This document shows, piece by piece, positions 24,207-38,215 of a stretch of 64,000 nt of DNA (position 1 is the stretch's first letter; each line of letters opens with the position of its first letter). The notes beneath the pieces are model-generated. The model did no database searches and was not told where the DNA came from. It saw only the letters and a list, made by a program, of their open reading frames with translations. The DNA comes from Valencia hispanica (Eukaryota; Chordata; Actinopteri; Cyprinodontiformes; Valenciidae), in NCBI GenBank assembly GCA_963556495.2, contig OY747707.1:29489371-29553370 (forward strand), written 5' to 3'. A program made the translations under genes and the position numbers.

Positions 24207-25390
24207 AAAAATTCAGTTTGGGACATCCTAAAGATAACTAGAGTGCTAGACTATAGTCCTTTTAATGACCTTCTATGTCATTATGTTGTGTATCTAACTG
24301 CTCCACCTTGACTGCAGGTATGCATTTTTGTAAGTGAAATAATTTTCAGATTTTGGAAGCTCTATTTGAATAGACAAAGAAAAACTGTATTCATCTGTGT
24401 CAAAAATGCAAAGTTCAAATGCAGTACTGAAAACATGATTGGGCTCTGCACCAACTTACTGAGCTAGAATTATCCTTAATAGTATGTACTAACCATTCTC
24501 ACATTTTGGTTGTTAGAGAGCTGGTTGTGCACTGCTTGTTGGAGATATTTTGGGTTAAGTTTGTGATTAGCTAATGCTGATGATGTAAAAGAGCTAAACA
24601 GCACAGCAGTAAACATTAGTTATAATTTCTGGAAGCAGTTGAGGACTGATTTTGTGGGGAGTAAAAGGACTGATCAATGTCACAGCCTAACTCCTCTGCA
24701 ATGGTCATTTTTCATCAGGCAGGTTTACAAGCTCTCATTAAGGATCGCTAGAACTGTGAGAGAAAAACTGCAACTTAACCCTTAACCCCAGCAATTATCC
24801 TCACAATTACATCAATATCCAGTGGACATCTATTGAGTCATTGTCTGAAAGACACTTCCACTAATGACTAAGTCACACATCTTACAATGTTGAAAACAGA
24901 AAAGTCGTTCCCTCAAGCTCCCTGCCCTGCATATTTTAGATGTTACCCTATGCCAACACGCTTTATATAAATGGCTGAACTACCTCCTCAGGTTGTCATC
25001 AACTCCTACAGAAGCCTTTTAATGACCCATTAATTAAAGGACCGCATCATGGCATTGGTTAAATGCACAAATTCTTTAATCCTCACTGTGGGGTGAAAGT
25101 GTGAAGCAAACAGAAACTTGCGCACTTCCATGAATCACTTGAAGTGGTGCCCTGTGTTCATCATTAATCCCACACATCTGCGTCACTCTAATTTTTTTTA
25201 TCACATCTTTTGGATCCCACATATTTTATTCTTCAAATTTTGAGATGTAGTTTCAGCCTTCTTTACTTTGAGTGTGACTTTAACCCCTCGACATTTTGCA
25301 TTTCAGATTCTATCTTATCTATTTTCCTAGAACAGCTCATATTACTGATATTTCTATGCTAGCACATAAAAGTGTTTTGTTTTTAATGTT
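24207..25390. other. Intergenic, no gene seen
   Basis: AT-rich unique-looking sequence without open frames of note. A candidate regulatory block lies within it at about 24985-25130. Confidence 0.5.
24985..25130. promoter_or_regulatory. Candidate conserved non-coding element
   Basis: The block contains TTTTAATGACCCATTAATTA (25017), with clustered TAAT/ATTA homeodomain cores, followed by ACCGCATCATGGCATTGG and no transposon resemblance. It resembles deeply conserved vertebrate enhancers in texture. This is inference only. Confidence 0.2.
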
Positions 25391-25394
25391 TTTC

Positions 25395-25460
25395 CTGATG
25401 CTGTCGTAACAGCAATTTACCTCAGGGGATTAATAAAGTACCTACCTACCTACTTGAAGG
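25395..25460 (+). mobile_element. LINE 3' tail fragment with (CTAC)n
   Basis: The words CCTCAGGGGATTAATAAAGT and CTACCTACCTAC (25423-25454) are the usual end of fish Rex-like LINEs, a GGGATTAATAAAGTA terminus followed by a four-base tandem repeat. Only the last tens of bases remain. Confidence 0.65.
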
Positions 25461-25824
25461 TAGTGTTTTGAAATGTCTGAAATGAAAATATTGTCTCCAT
25501 TAAACTCTAAGGCAATTTTTCTGAAATCTTTTTCATGTAAATTAAATCTGATTATATGTCTGTTGATTAATTATACACACCATCCCTAATTTCTCTCTTT
25601 TAATTTCTTGATTCAAGTTGCAACAGCTAGCAAACTGAAAACATAAAAAAGTTTCATTTATTTGTTTCTACCTATGGCTACACAGCTAGATTGAGATTCG
25701 TATTTGCTTTCTATGTTATCCTGTTTATGCATTGCTTTTCTCTTGGAATGGTTCTAGTTGTCTGTCCAGTTTGTTGGTCTTTTGATCTGACTGGTGATCA
25801 GAGTGTCCATTTATTTATATATTT

Positions 25825-26395
25825 TTACTAGGGCTATCAAAATTAACACATTAACACGGATCGCTTATTTCATAGATTTAACACAATTCATTTTTTAGCG
25901 CAATTAACTCATGCACAGAATGATACACAGTGTTTTTCCTACAATTCAGCCTGCGCTGCTTTCAGTGCTTGCTCATCACGTAAACAGCATAGCAGACCGA
26001 AACCGCATCCATGGTTCCATCTGCATCGGTCTACGTCACTCCCTGCTCTGCTGCACCTGTACTCTGCAGAAAGATACTCAATTAGGTCTTGTGATGTTGG
26101 TCGCTTTGATAAAAATAGTAAAGGTGCATTCCATCGACTGGCCCCTCTCAAGGCAAACAAAAGATGCCTTTGGTTGCAATTGATCAGAAGAAGTGATTTG
26201 AACTAGCAAATTATTAAAAATGCAAAAATCTGCAGCGATCACATTAGGTAAGCCTTGGCTAACAAACAAGCTAACCAACACTGTAGCTGCAAGATAACTG
26301 CAAATAATAACAGTGGTAACCAAGGAATAATGTAAAGGTTCTGTGTCAAACCAGTTGTGCACGCATCGCGGTGTTGATAAACAAATGATCCCTCT
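25825..26395. mobile_element. Possible DNA-transposon fragment (hAT-like terminus)
   Basis: The start GGGCTATCAAAATTAACACA followed by GATTTAACACAATTCATTTT and GCGCAATTAACTCATG resembles the TTAAC-rich termini of a vertebrate hAT-type family. The interior has no transposase frame. The right end was not found, so the extent and class are uncertain. Confidence 0.4.
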
Positions 26396-26406
26396 ATTAT
26401 TCAGAA

Positions 26407-26600
26407 AAAATTCTATTCAAAAATACTTTATTGATCCTAGAAGGGAATTAAGTGTTGTTGTTGCTCATACTATTAAACTCTTCAAGGAGTTGTAGCTCCT
26501 GATGGCTGTGGGCAAGAAGGATCTCCTGTAGCAGTCTGTGTTGCAGCAAAACTAAAGAAGAGCAGTGGCTCGTCTGCCGAATAACAGTGATAAAATCTCC
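26407..26600 (-). mobile_element. Rex1 LINE 3'-end fragment
   Basis: TTCAAAAATACTTTATTGAT, then GGAAGGAATT-like and GTTGTTGCTCATACTATTAA, then GGCTGTGGGCAAGAAGGATC follow the order of the Rex1 3' end at 3783 with more divergence. It stops within the 3' untranslated region. Confidence 0.8.
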
Positions 26601-26639
26601 ATATAACACAGTTTCTCGATTCACGGTCATGTTTTCAAA

Positions 26640-27295
26640 GAGTGATGAAATCCAACGTTGATTAGGTCATTTACATTAGCAAATAGAATTAGCTTGTGTG
26701 CTAAACAGCCGAAGTAACACAAACATATCGTTAAAAAAATACTTAGTCACGTCATCCGTGGTGCTACCATGAATAGTTGGTTTTAATCCAAGAGCAATCT
26801 TGTTGCCAGTCCAGCGTTATACTGACCCTGGTTGCTGAAACAGTCCGATCTGAAGTGTTTAGCACAGACAAAGAAACGTTTGCTCACTGAAACTGGAACA
26901 TTTCTCCAATGAATAAAATGTAGCCACTTCCTTCTAATATCCTCTTTGGAAGGGAGACTAAATAGGGACACATGAGGATTCGTGCATCCGACGATGGTAG
27001 CGCTCTGGTTGTTGCGTACAAGTGAATCCGATAGGGTGTAGCTGCTCAGGTAGCTGAGGGTGTGGAGACACCAATGGAGTAGGGTTGGGATTATGCAAAA
27101 TACACTGCCTGTGACGTCACAGGCTTGAGGAAGTACAAAACAGCTTGTTTTTTGACCCATTTCTTGACTCCGGCAATTTATAAAACATTGACTTAGTTGT
27201 CGAAACTTACACTTAAAGGGTCGGGAGGCACCCCAGATACCCAAATATACATACAACAAAAAAGTTGGTTTTGCATAATATGTCCCCTTTAAGTA
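26640..27295 (-). pseudogene. THAP-domain transposon fragment (P-element-like)
   Basis: The minus-strand frame 27259-26783 encodes a degenerate THAP-type zinc finger: GCTNPHVSLFSLPSKEDIRR, then KWLHFIHW and the conserved C-x2-H in FFVCAKHFRSD. THAP domains bind DNA and occur in P-element transposases and host proteins derived from them. The upstream boundary has CATAATATGTCCCCTTTAAG (27275, plus strand), a word I associate with a common fish repeat terminus. The cysteine expected earlier in the finger is not evident and no catalytic domain follows, so this is a non-coding remnant or a non-autonomous element. The class is inferred from the THAP match. Confidence 0.5.
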
Positions 27296-30200
27296 TGGCA
27301 GCTAAAGCTATCAGCATGTTCTAGAGGGTCGAAGACCAAAGTGAACTTCTATTGTTTTAAAACCACTCCAACCTAAAATTTTTTACAACATTTAAACAAT
27401 GATAATGTCTACATTGCATTTGTACACCGACTCCAGTACATTATAAGTGCATTGTACATTGGCGATAGAAGTAAGACGTGATGCCCTAGCAGTAAAGTAT
27501 TAAACACATAACTTTGGAAAAAACAGAGCAAAAATCAATAAAACAGCATTCAGTTAACTTCCTGAAATATCTTTGCATTTTGGCTCCTCTTTACACCCAC
27601 ATCAGACAGACAGTTACTTTGACTGAAAACATTTTACATGCTCCATTTTTAGAAAGTGTTTCAAGCAGGAAACGGTGGTAGTGCATCGTCTCCATCCTTG
27701 CATCTCCTGATGCCCAAGCAGCTCTCCTTCGTTTTCCATATAGAGTCTTGTTTTAGCTCAGAGATGCTCCACCAATCCATATTATGCAGACTAAAAATGC
27801 AATAAAACACACCTGCAGGCATGGATGATCTGTAAACCCTCAAAACAAACATTAAGTAGGAAGAGACAACAAGGCGAATGACAAAACAGTGCTGTAAACG
27901 TACTGACTAAAGGCTATGCTATTGAGTAAATTCACTTGGAATTATTATTATTAATTAAGTCCTATGTTAAGAAATGAAAATAAACATTCTCAGCTTCTTC
28001 CTTTTAGATTTTAAGGTTATAAAGGTAATAAAGAACAGAGGATAGGAGAGTGTTGTAAATACCACCGCTGCTCCAGGTGACTCAATTATAATGTTAACAT
28101 TATATTAGCATGGTTCGGCAAAACTGATCAATTAAAATAATAATGAGGTCTCTAAATATAAATCTCATTTATATTACACAAGAATCAAACTTCATACGAA
28201 TGACAACATACCAATCGAGGTCACCAGAGGGTGGGGGGGGGTCTCCTTAATTAATAAAATCCTCACTGAAAACTTCTTGTTTGGTTTAATTCAGGTGATC
28301 TTTGTCTGACAGTAAAAAATTCTTTACAACTTTTAAAAGTTTCAGTATGATGAGAACTCTGCGAAGGGGCAAGTATGTTTTCACTGCAACAGTTAGCAGC
28401 AAGCCACTTGTTAGAAGTAACTGAACTATGAACCAGCAGCATGAAAATGGTTATAAGGTTAATTTTTCTTACTTTAGCAGGCTCTAACCTACTTTCCCAC
28501 TAAATTGCAGGGTTACATGTTCAAAATGCTGCTTATATTAAGTTACTAATCACTATCCAAATTTTGTAGTAGCCTTTTAATTATCATAACTGGCTGATTA
28601 TTTCAAGAGACAAGACACTGGTTTTGGCAACCACTGGTTTATTTACTTTGTTTTCTTAGTCACAGTGTTATGCTAGAAGCTACATCAATCTTTATAAACA
28701 GCTCATGGTTGGAGCAAATGGATTAGCTGTCAATGCAAAAGTTTTTTATTTTGATGTATTATATAACTGACACGTTATTACTCATGCAGGAATAAGAAAT
28801 TCCTCCATAAGATACTTATTAAGGACACAAAGGGAACATTCTTTGGGAATACTGTGTTATTTATAGGCTTTCCCCCCCCTAAACAACCAATTAATGTTCA
28901 TATTTAACAAAAAAATCAAACACATAACTCATGTAAAAACATAAGAAGGTTCAAATTTATGACAGAATGGGGCACATTTTAAGGATGTTATTTGTTAAGT
29001 TGTTTATATTATGACACCTTTCAAGCTTTTCTAAGTTGTGCTTTATGTTTCCATAATACTAAACAATCCTTGTCAAGATTGCTGAAGCTTTTTAGCGGTT
29101 TGCTGGACAAGTTTGACACGCATCATGGGAAATCGGAGATATCTTGGCAGCCAGCCAATAACAGCTTGTCAATTATCCAGTCAGCAGTGAACAACTGAAG
29201 TGCTGTCTTACATAAATTAATATGAGCTTCATTAATGATGCAGGGCCTGACACATTCTGGTGTAAGGTTGTCTGAGTTTAGCTTGTTAGGAGCTGTGGCA
29301 GCAAGACCCTGAACACAAGGAGAAACTTAAAAAAAGCGTTTTGATGCACTTGCTACTGGATGACAGTACACAGCCCTCAGCAAATAATGCTTCTCAGTGT
29401 GGTTAATGAAGAAAGATATGTATGGTCAAATGCATTTAATGCTGAGGCATTGGGTTAGCACTCTTTGAAGTGGTGCTTTTTGAATGCTAATGTTTTTCCC
29501 GACCTATTTACTGCTTTACATTATGGAAATTACTGATGGCCTTGGTTCCCATAGAGGCTTTGGAGATGCTGCTGCAGCACAACAACAATGTAATTAATAC
29601 AGAAATATATTCATAAACTTCCTAACAAGAACCAATAAATTGGGAGCAAGACTGCATCTGAACCTGTGGCATACTGACCAGTGGTGGAACATTACCATCA
29701 AAGTCAGGATCTCATTATGTTAAAACACATAAAAATCTCGATGAAGAGATTTGTTTGACAGCTTGAATATGGCAGGACTCCCTCGGGTCCAGAAGACGTT
29801 ACCCAACACCCCCACCTTGCCATCTGTCTGAATCCGTTGTAGCTTGTTGGAAATCCCACAAGGATACTTGGAGGGAAGAAAGACAGAAACACAGAAAAGT
29901 GCTTTTAGGAACTGCTGCACACCTTTAGCCTGTCACGAGTGCTGAGGATAACTTCAGGAGCTTTCTTTGCCTTGAACTAAACACAGTTCTAAAACTTTCT
30001 TCAAGTTCAACAGTTTTTGAGATGCCTTCAACTTATTTTTTTTCCCTCACAGGTTTTATATCTTTGAGGGTTTAATATACATTTATCCCAGCTGTTGAAT
30101 GAAAATGAAATGGACAGGCAACAATAAAACACCAGCAGTTAACTTTAAGCTGCAGAATTTTTTGAGAAAGAACTTGATCAAATATGTATCATTAATATGT

Positions 30201-30527
30201 ACAAAAAATGGAAAGGCAGCAACAGTTTTATGTTGAATATTTTAAATAAAGCTACTTCAAGATTGACAGTCAGTTTGGATGTTTTGGAAAGCAATTTTTT
30301 TTACAAATTTCTTCTGTTATCTTTTTATTCACATTTTTTTTTAAATATTCAAACAAATGTTACAATTAGACACAGATATTCAGATATAAATCACATTTTA
30401 ATTTTCTGATTTTTGTTTGTCAATTGAAAATGGAAGGGACGAATTATAGCCTACATGGCTATACCATGATTGTGCTAATTGTACTGGGGATTGTGTTGCA
30501 AATAATTCTTTCTTAGTAATGATAATA
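27296..30527. other. Intergenic, no gene seen
   Basis: AT-rich sequence with small chance frames. A G-run lies at about 28231-28240 and a C-run at 28871-28878. A candidate regulatory block sits at 29085-29290. Confidence 0.5.
29085..29290. promoter_or_regulatory. Candidate conserved non-coding element
   Basis: This is the most enhancer-like block of the window. It has balanced composition, no repeat similarity and a dense series of plausible factor sites: CAATTATCC, AATTAATATGAGC, CATTAATGATGC, GACACGCATCATGGG. Such sequences are frequent in the gene deserts around neural genes. Conservation cannot be judged from one genome. Confidence 0.25.
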
Positions 30528-30565
30528 ATTATATATATATATATATATATACATACATACAAACA

Positions 30566-30644
<79 letters not shown>

Positions 30645-30645
30645 A

Positions 30646-30704
<59 letters not shown>
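30528..30704. repeat. Compound microsatellite (AT)n-(ACAT)n-(ATCT)n-(AT)n
   Basis: A continuous simple-sequence tract of about 175 bases with a central block of about twenty ATCT units between two AT blocks. The open frame of alternating Tyr/Ile/Ser over it is a repeat artefact. Confidence 0.97.
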
Positions 30705-30707
<3 letters not shown>

Positions 30708-32260
30708 GAAATCTACCCAAATTGAAAGATTTTCCTCACATCTTCAGAAATTATGCTGCTGCAATATAAGATTAGATCATTTTAAGCCTTTTTACTCATC
30801 TATATGAGGGGAGTCAATAAATGTGACTAGCACTCTATCAACATCATAGATGATTTAACAGTTTATGAAAAGAAAAAAAAAAATCACCAAATCATCCTTA
30901 ATGTCTAATATTATTTATAATAAAATAATTTATAAAAGTCTTTCTCATAAATAACATCAAACTTGCCAAACAGATTAATTATTAATTACATTTTCCTATA
31001 ATGTTTTAGTCTTCTACCTTTATGATTACTTCAGCAATTATGTATAAGCAGTACTTTGTATTTCCACGGACCATTAATCTGATGTGAAACATTCCACTGT
31101 GTGGTGCACATTAAGTATCTCATTATGGATTCAATGCCAGACCGTTAGACTAAATGCAGGGCTGAAGCACATAAACTTGGAGCGATTAAAACCAATTTGC
31201 TGTACAACTTTTTTATTGTAAGTTTTATCTGTTAGGACCAAAAACCAAAAGAAACTATTTGAGGAGGATAACTAAGACAACTGCAACAGTGCAAGCATGA
31301 ACTCTAATTTACTAATATGCGTGAGAACAAATTACAGATTTGAATATTTATACCCCAGCGATTAGCTACCTTTGTTCAAGGTGTCGGTTTGAGTTTGTAA
31401 GATGGCCTGGAAGCAGAAGAAGGAAACAGTTGAACAGTAGCTGAATTTAAATTCAGTCTGCCACAGAACATGGGCAATCTTCAACAGTTCACTCACACAT
31501 GAGAGTACTTCATTCACAGCCAACTCAAATTTATCACGGTGCCTAACGTTATGAAATTTTAAAATAGGCCATGGTGTTTTGTTTTAGCTGTAAATAATGT
31601 GCATTTTCATCTTTAAATTTCTAGACAAACGCAGTTTTATTTAAACGGTGAGATAACATTTGTTTTGTTAAAAAAATACATATCTTTAGTTTTATAGCTT
31701 AGGCTCCTCTGCCTTACCATTCTGGGATTTTTGTCTTTCTCCTCTCTCTCTCCTCTCTCTCTCTCTCAAATGAATGAGGAAACAAACACAGAGCCCTTTC
31801 AGGTCACATCTTTTTCAAATCAGCAGGAGACACTGTTCATGCTGGTGTGCTGCATTTCTAAATAAACCTACCTTGAGGCAAACAACATAAACAAGCAGAA
31901 TAGTTTTATTAAACAAATGCAACACATCATCCATCTATCCTGGCCCTACTTGTTTTTCTTTTTTGTTAGTTTTTTTTTTTACAACTAATCCATATCTGAT
32001 AAGGTTTTCTTTCAGTGGCAGCCGCTCTTGTGACACTACAGGCCAAGTCACATCAGTGCCCTTGATGTGATGAAGAGCAACAAGAAGAAACTGATAAAAA
32101 AAGAAAGAAAGGGTGAGGTTAAGATGAGATAAGCTACTCTGCAGGGCAGCATAAGAACGGCACAGTATGCTAACGATTGAGGAGAGAAAAACACAACAGA
32201 TTACTTTGAACCAGGCTCCACTATTAACCCCTTCCCAACAGTGACTGTAAACATGTTTTA
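30705..32260. other. Intergenic, no gene seen
   Basis: AT-rich sequence with a CT-rich run at about 31738-31768. The block 31060-31160 (CCATTAATCTGATG, CTCATTATGGATTC) is a weak candidate for regulatory DNA. Confidence 0.45.
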
Positions 32261-32261
32261 T

Positions 32262-32770
32262 TTATAGGTGAAACCAGATATTTACATACACTGTATAAAA
32301 AAACTCTTAAGCTTTGGCTCTAGCTTCAAATCAGACTAAACCTTTTCTGTTTTAGGTCAGTTAGAAGTTAATTTGTTGAATGCCAGAATAATAAAACAGC
32401 TTTTTGAAGGATTATTTTATTCCTTTCTTCAAAAATCAGACATTCATATGAACTAACATTACTATGCCTTTAAAAAACCCTAACAAGCCCAGATGATTTT
32501 TAGAATCCTATTTAAAAATGTTTAACTTGTGGATGTATTTCAAAGTTCACTTCAACATACTGGCGGGAAAAAACCAACAACCAAAGACATCAGGAAAGGA
32601 GTCCTGGACCTCAACAAGTCTGTTTCATCCTGGCCTCATCCTAATTTCCAGATGCCTGAAGAAGCCACTTTCCTCTGTTTAAACACCTCTAGACAAGCAT
32701 AAACACCATGGGAATGTCTTGTCTTCTTACTGTTTAAAAAAGGAGACAGATGTCGCTGTGGAGCTCTATA
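32262..32770 (+). pseudogene. Sleeping Beauty-like Tc1 relic
   Basis: The left terminus resembles the Sleeping Beauty-type repeat (GATATTTACATACACTGTAT at 32277). Blocks from the transposase N-terminal coding region follow: GGAGTCCTGGACCTCAACAA (32599), CAGATGCCTGAAGAAGCCAC (32649), and AGCATAAACACCATGGGAAT (32696). Everything downstream of the paired-like DNA-binding region is missing, so only the 5' third remains. Confidence 0.72.
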
Positions 32771-33198
32771 CACGGCATGCTTAAATTGATCAGTAGAACA
32801 GGATCATTCTTTATAGGGCAATATTATATAAACAGATTCTGTTACCAGGAATACCAGGAAGATTCTGTTATAAACATCTGTGTGTAACAATCTAAGTCTT
32901 TGCCAGAATACTGACATGCTCAGTGGGCTAAATCCTCTCAAAGCTGGGGCCGGCCCCTTAATGTTTGTTTAAACAATGAACCTCTGAAATCACAGTGCCC
33001 ATGCCCATCGTGCGCTCAGTAGACAGCCCAGGGGCACAAATGCCACAGCCCCAAACTGAGATTCGGCAATGCGCCATCTGGCATGCAGTCTGCCGGAAAT
33101 TTATTAGAAGAAGAAGAGATCCCGCTATCAAACCAAAGCAGGAAGTGATGCTCCCCGTTTTGCCAAATGCGAAAGTTGGTTGTGCTGCATAACACATA
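32771..33198. other. Intergenic, GC-richer patch of unknown origin
   Basis: Positions 32995-33180 are less AT-rich than the surroundings and have short open frames on both strands without similarity to known proteins. The Tc1 element has inserted into a TA at its right edge. Confidence 0.4.
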
Positions 33199-34831
<1,633 letters not shown>

Positions 34832-34833
34832 TA

Positions 34834-36060
34834 TAGCACAAGTCACGTTTATGTTCTATTGGATAGAAGTGTGCAGCCATCTAATATCCTTGCTAGCTAC
34901 CAAAACAAAAACAAAAAATGAAAAAAGGATGAAGTAGATTTTTTGATGAAGTCTAATTTTAACGTGTTGCCTCTTGAACTAAAATTAGGGATTAAACATT
35001 TGGGACATCACCAGCCAGTGGAGTTTAACATCGTTCAAGGACAAGAGATTATCATAGATTTAAAGGGGATTGTTTGAAAGATTATACAGTTATTGGCCCA
35101 GATGAAAGCTCTGCATTTGTTTCTAGAAAAACAACACTGGTGAATGACCCTTTATTTGTAATTTAACGTAGGTTATAAAAAAGGTTTCATTCTTGAATTA
35201 CATTTACATTAAATGGCGTTTGTAGTGTGTAGATGCATGCTATTTTATGTGGTTCATTTATTATTGAATCAATATTAAATTAATCACATAAAATAGCAAT
35301 CAATAGTATTGATCAAAGTCAGATTGTATGCATCACAGAAGAATTAGTTGCTGTTATTAGGTGTTGAGTTGCTGTGCCCAACCTAACTTATCATGCCACT
35401 TATCATTACTGTCACATTTTTCACAAAATTTAAGGACAGCACAAAGCCCTGATATTAGTCTTTTAGAACATTTCCTGAAAATGTGTATAGGGGCAGGGCT
35501 GTACTTAAACTCAGTTACATCAATTTAGTCAGGAGGCATAGGACAAAATTCCTGCAAACTATTGTAAAGAAGGAAATCTATGTAAACTTTTGAATTTAAA
35601 AAGTAAAAAAAAAAATCAATTAACAAATCTGAAATTATTCTGGCATTTAGCAAATAGAAAAAGTTTGGCAATCTTTTCTATCTGAAAATAGGAAATATTT
35701 TTCTTGTTTTAATCTCAGAGCGGACATTTATGTATCTAATTATTTGTTATTGAGTATTCTTCATTGTTTTTTTAATGTAAATCATAAAATGAAGCAATAT
35801 TTGGATGAAATGTGTGCAGTGTAAAATATTTTGAATAATTTGTGCCAGGATCACAGCTTTAATAAAGGTGTTTCCTTTGCAGGAACCTTTTACAAGAACT
35901 AGGTTTGTTTCACTACTCCCCATCATTTCCAGTGCATGAACTATTGCTAAACTAAGATTCCCAGGCTACAAAGCACCCCAGAAAATCTCAGGGATCCAGA
36001 ACTTCTTGGATGGACCCTGATACATAAGTGGAGCTATTTGGTGGTAGGGTGCTAAACTTT
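34834..36060. other. Intergenic, no gene seen
   Basis: AT-rich sequence without recognised repeats or coding similarity. Confidence 0.5.
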
Positions 36061-36074
36061 TTTTCTGGTAGAAT

Positions 36075-36155
36075 AATCAGAATTTCCCCTCGGGGATTAA
36101 TAAAGTATTATAGAAAAGTACAAAGTATAATAAAGTATTTCTGATTCTGATCTGT
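36075..36155 (+). mobile_element. LINE 3' tail fragment
   Basis: AATTTCCCCTCGGGGATTAA followed by TAAAGTATT and a duplicated AATAAAGTAT word, then TTTCTGATTCTGATCTG, is the standard end of a fish LINE family. Only the tail is present. Confidence 0.65.
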
Positions 36156-37620
36156 ATTTAATCACAGCCACTCCTTTTGAATATTACAGCGCTTTACAAT
36201 GTTTACATTTGAATACAATACTAAAATCGGCTAACCTTTTTTGAAAAAATTATTTAAAAGAATTAAATATAGAGCATTTCCTTACTATTCATTTGAAAAT
36301 TGAGCATATGGATTTAGACCAGACTGCAATAAACACGTTAAAAATTTCAGCCCTCACACACCTTGCATACCTCATGAGTGCCTCTGCTACAGAATCAGCT
36401 TTCAGCACCTTCAGTAAAATACCAAAAGCACATGATCCAACACACTTTGTCATCCATTTTTCCTTATTGATAAATACATAAACATATTTATTCTTGATTA
36501 TTCAAAATTGTTACCACTGACTCATTATTTGGATATTTTTTATGTCTGACAAATGTTTGGGATGAAAGGGATTCATTTATCTTGGTAACAAGTCTCAAAC
36601 ATTGTTATGCACACAGCCAGCAGACATTCTTACTCAGAGCTAGGAAAGCTTCTTATAAACATCAATTCACTGTCTCCACAATATGGCATCTTATTCTGCT
36701 TGTTGCTTAAGCTTTTCTCTTTTCTTCTTGATGTGAAATATCACTCTTGTCTTCAGCGTGAGTACAGAAAATTGGAGGATGATGGGAGGATTTAGTCACT
36801 TTTCTCAGGTTGGCAGAAATAAGCCAGAATCAGTCTTCATAAATATTAGTGTGCCTCAAACATACTGTTTTCAGTAATTGCCAATACTCTTGACAAAATT
36901 TAGCAAATTTAAATCCCCAAAGTCCCAGCCCAGAAACGTGTGTCTTCATCTTTCCAGAATCATCCTAATCGTGTGGACGTCACTGCATCATACATGATTT
37001 AACAAGAAAACTGGACATAGATAAATGGTAGTTTATGTCTGAAATGTAACACATCAATTATTTCTGAAGGCATTCAGTTTGGTAGGGCTTTTAAATCAAA
37101 AGATGCCAAAATATGAATAGATAGGATGAAGGTATTGCCATGTTTTTTGCCTAAGTCCTTGAGGCAAACATGAATACACACTGAGTCAATAATTTATGCA
37201 CTCAGACACACACATTTAAACACACACTGATAAAAGTGAGATGGAGAGAAACACAACATCCCTGCTCAGGGAAACAGAAGACTCAGAAGTCTTCAGGGAC
37301 AGACACACAGTCTGAGACTAACAACTGCAAACCACACGGGGATTGTTACAGATTCGATTTTTCTCTACTCTTCACACTGACAGAAATGTCAAGGAGGTTT
37401 GAATCATCTGTGTTTCTAATGTGTTCCTTGGCCAATAGAAGCTAGTGTTTGTCCTTTGGTTAGTGCTTGCAGTCATATGCCGTCTTCACACTGCCTGACA
37501 CATCTCTTCAAGCTTACATAATGTTGATCTGCCCTAATTTTCCCTCTCCCTGGCAAAGCTGGGGTCTTCAAGCATCAAAGCAACATTACACCATCAACAT
37601 GAAAAAAAAAACGGAATGAC
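36156..37620. other. Intergenic, no gene seen
   Basis: AT-rich sequence with chance frames only. Confidence 0.5.
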
Positions 37621-37624
37621 TTTA

Positions 37625-38215
37625 CAGGGTCTTGCAATAATATTCATATCGGTCCCAAAGTAGAGCACAATTGTAATGTGGAAAATACTAAATGGTTTTC
37701 AAAACGTTTAGCAAAAACAAAAACCTGACAAGGTGGTGTGCATTTGTCTTTGCTCCTATCTCTGTTTTACCAAAATAAAACCATAAACCACACTAACCAA
37801 TTCCCTACAAGTCAGTGATAAAGCTGTGAAGAAGTTTAGAGCAGGGTTAGGTTAGAAAACAATATACTAAGCTTTTAACATCTCACAGAGTGCCCTCCAA
37901 TCTATCACATGGCACAGCAGCAATCCCACTGTACCAAGACATGGCTGTCCACCTAAACTCACAGGATGGGCAAGGATAGCATTAATCACAGAAGCAGCCA
38001 ATAGACGAATTGGATCTCTGCTGGAGCTGCAAGAAAGTGTTCTTGTGAGAGACCAAAACTGCAAAACATTATGTGGGGTGAAAAACTAACACTGCATCAC
38101 ACCCTGAACACACAATCCCCACATTGAAAAATATCGGTCACAGCATCAAACTATTATGTTTTTCTTCACCAGGGACAGGAATGTTGGTTAGAATGGATGG
38201 GAAGATGACAAGAGA
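37625..38215 (+). pseudogene. Internally deleted Tc1 relic
   Basis: The left end resembles a Tc1 terminus (CAGGGTCTTGCAATAATATT at 37625). The interior retains CCAAGACATGGCTGTCCACC (37937), GCATTAATCACAGAAGCAGC (37979), AAAACTAACACTGCATCACA (38082) and CACCAGGGACAGGAATGTTG (38167), all from a Tc1-type transposase gene in sense orientation. Segments between them are missing and the right end is absent. It is the same lineage as the relic at 4345-5330. Confidence 0.78.
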
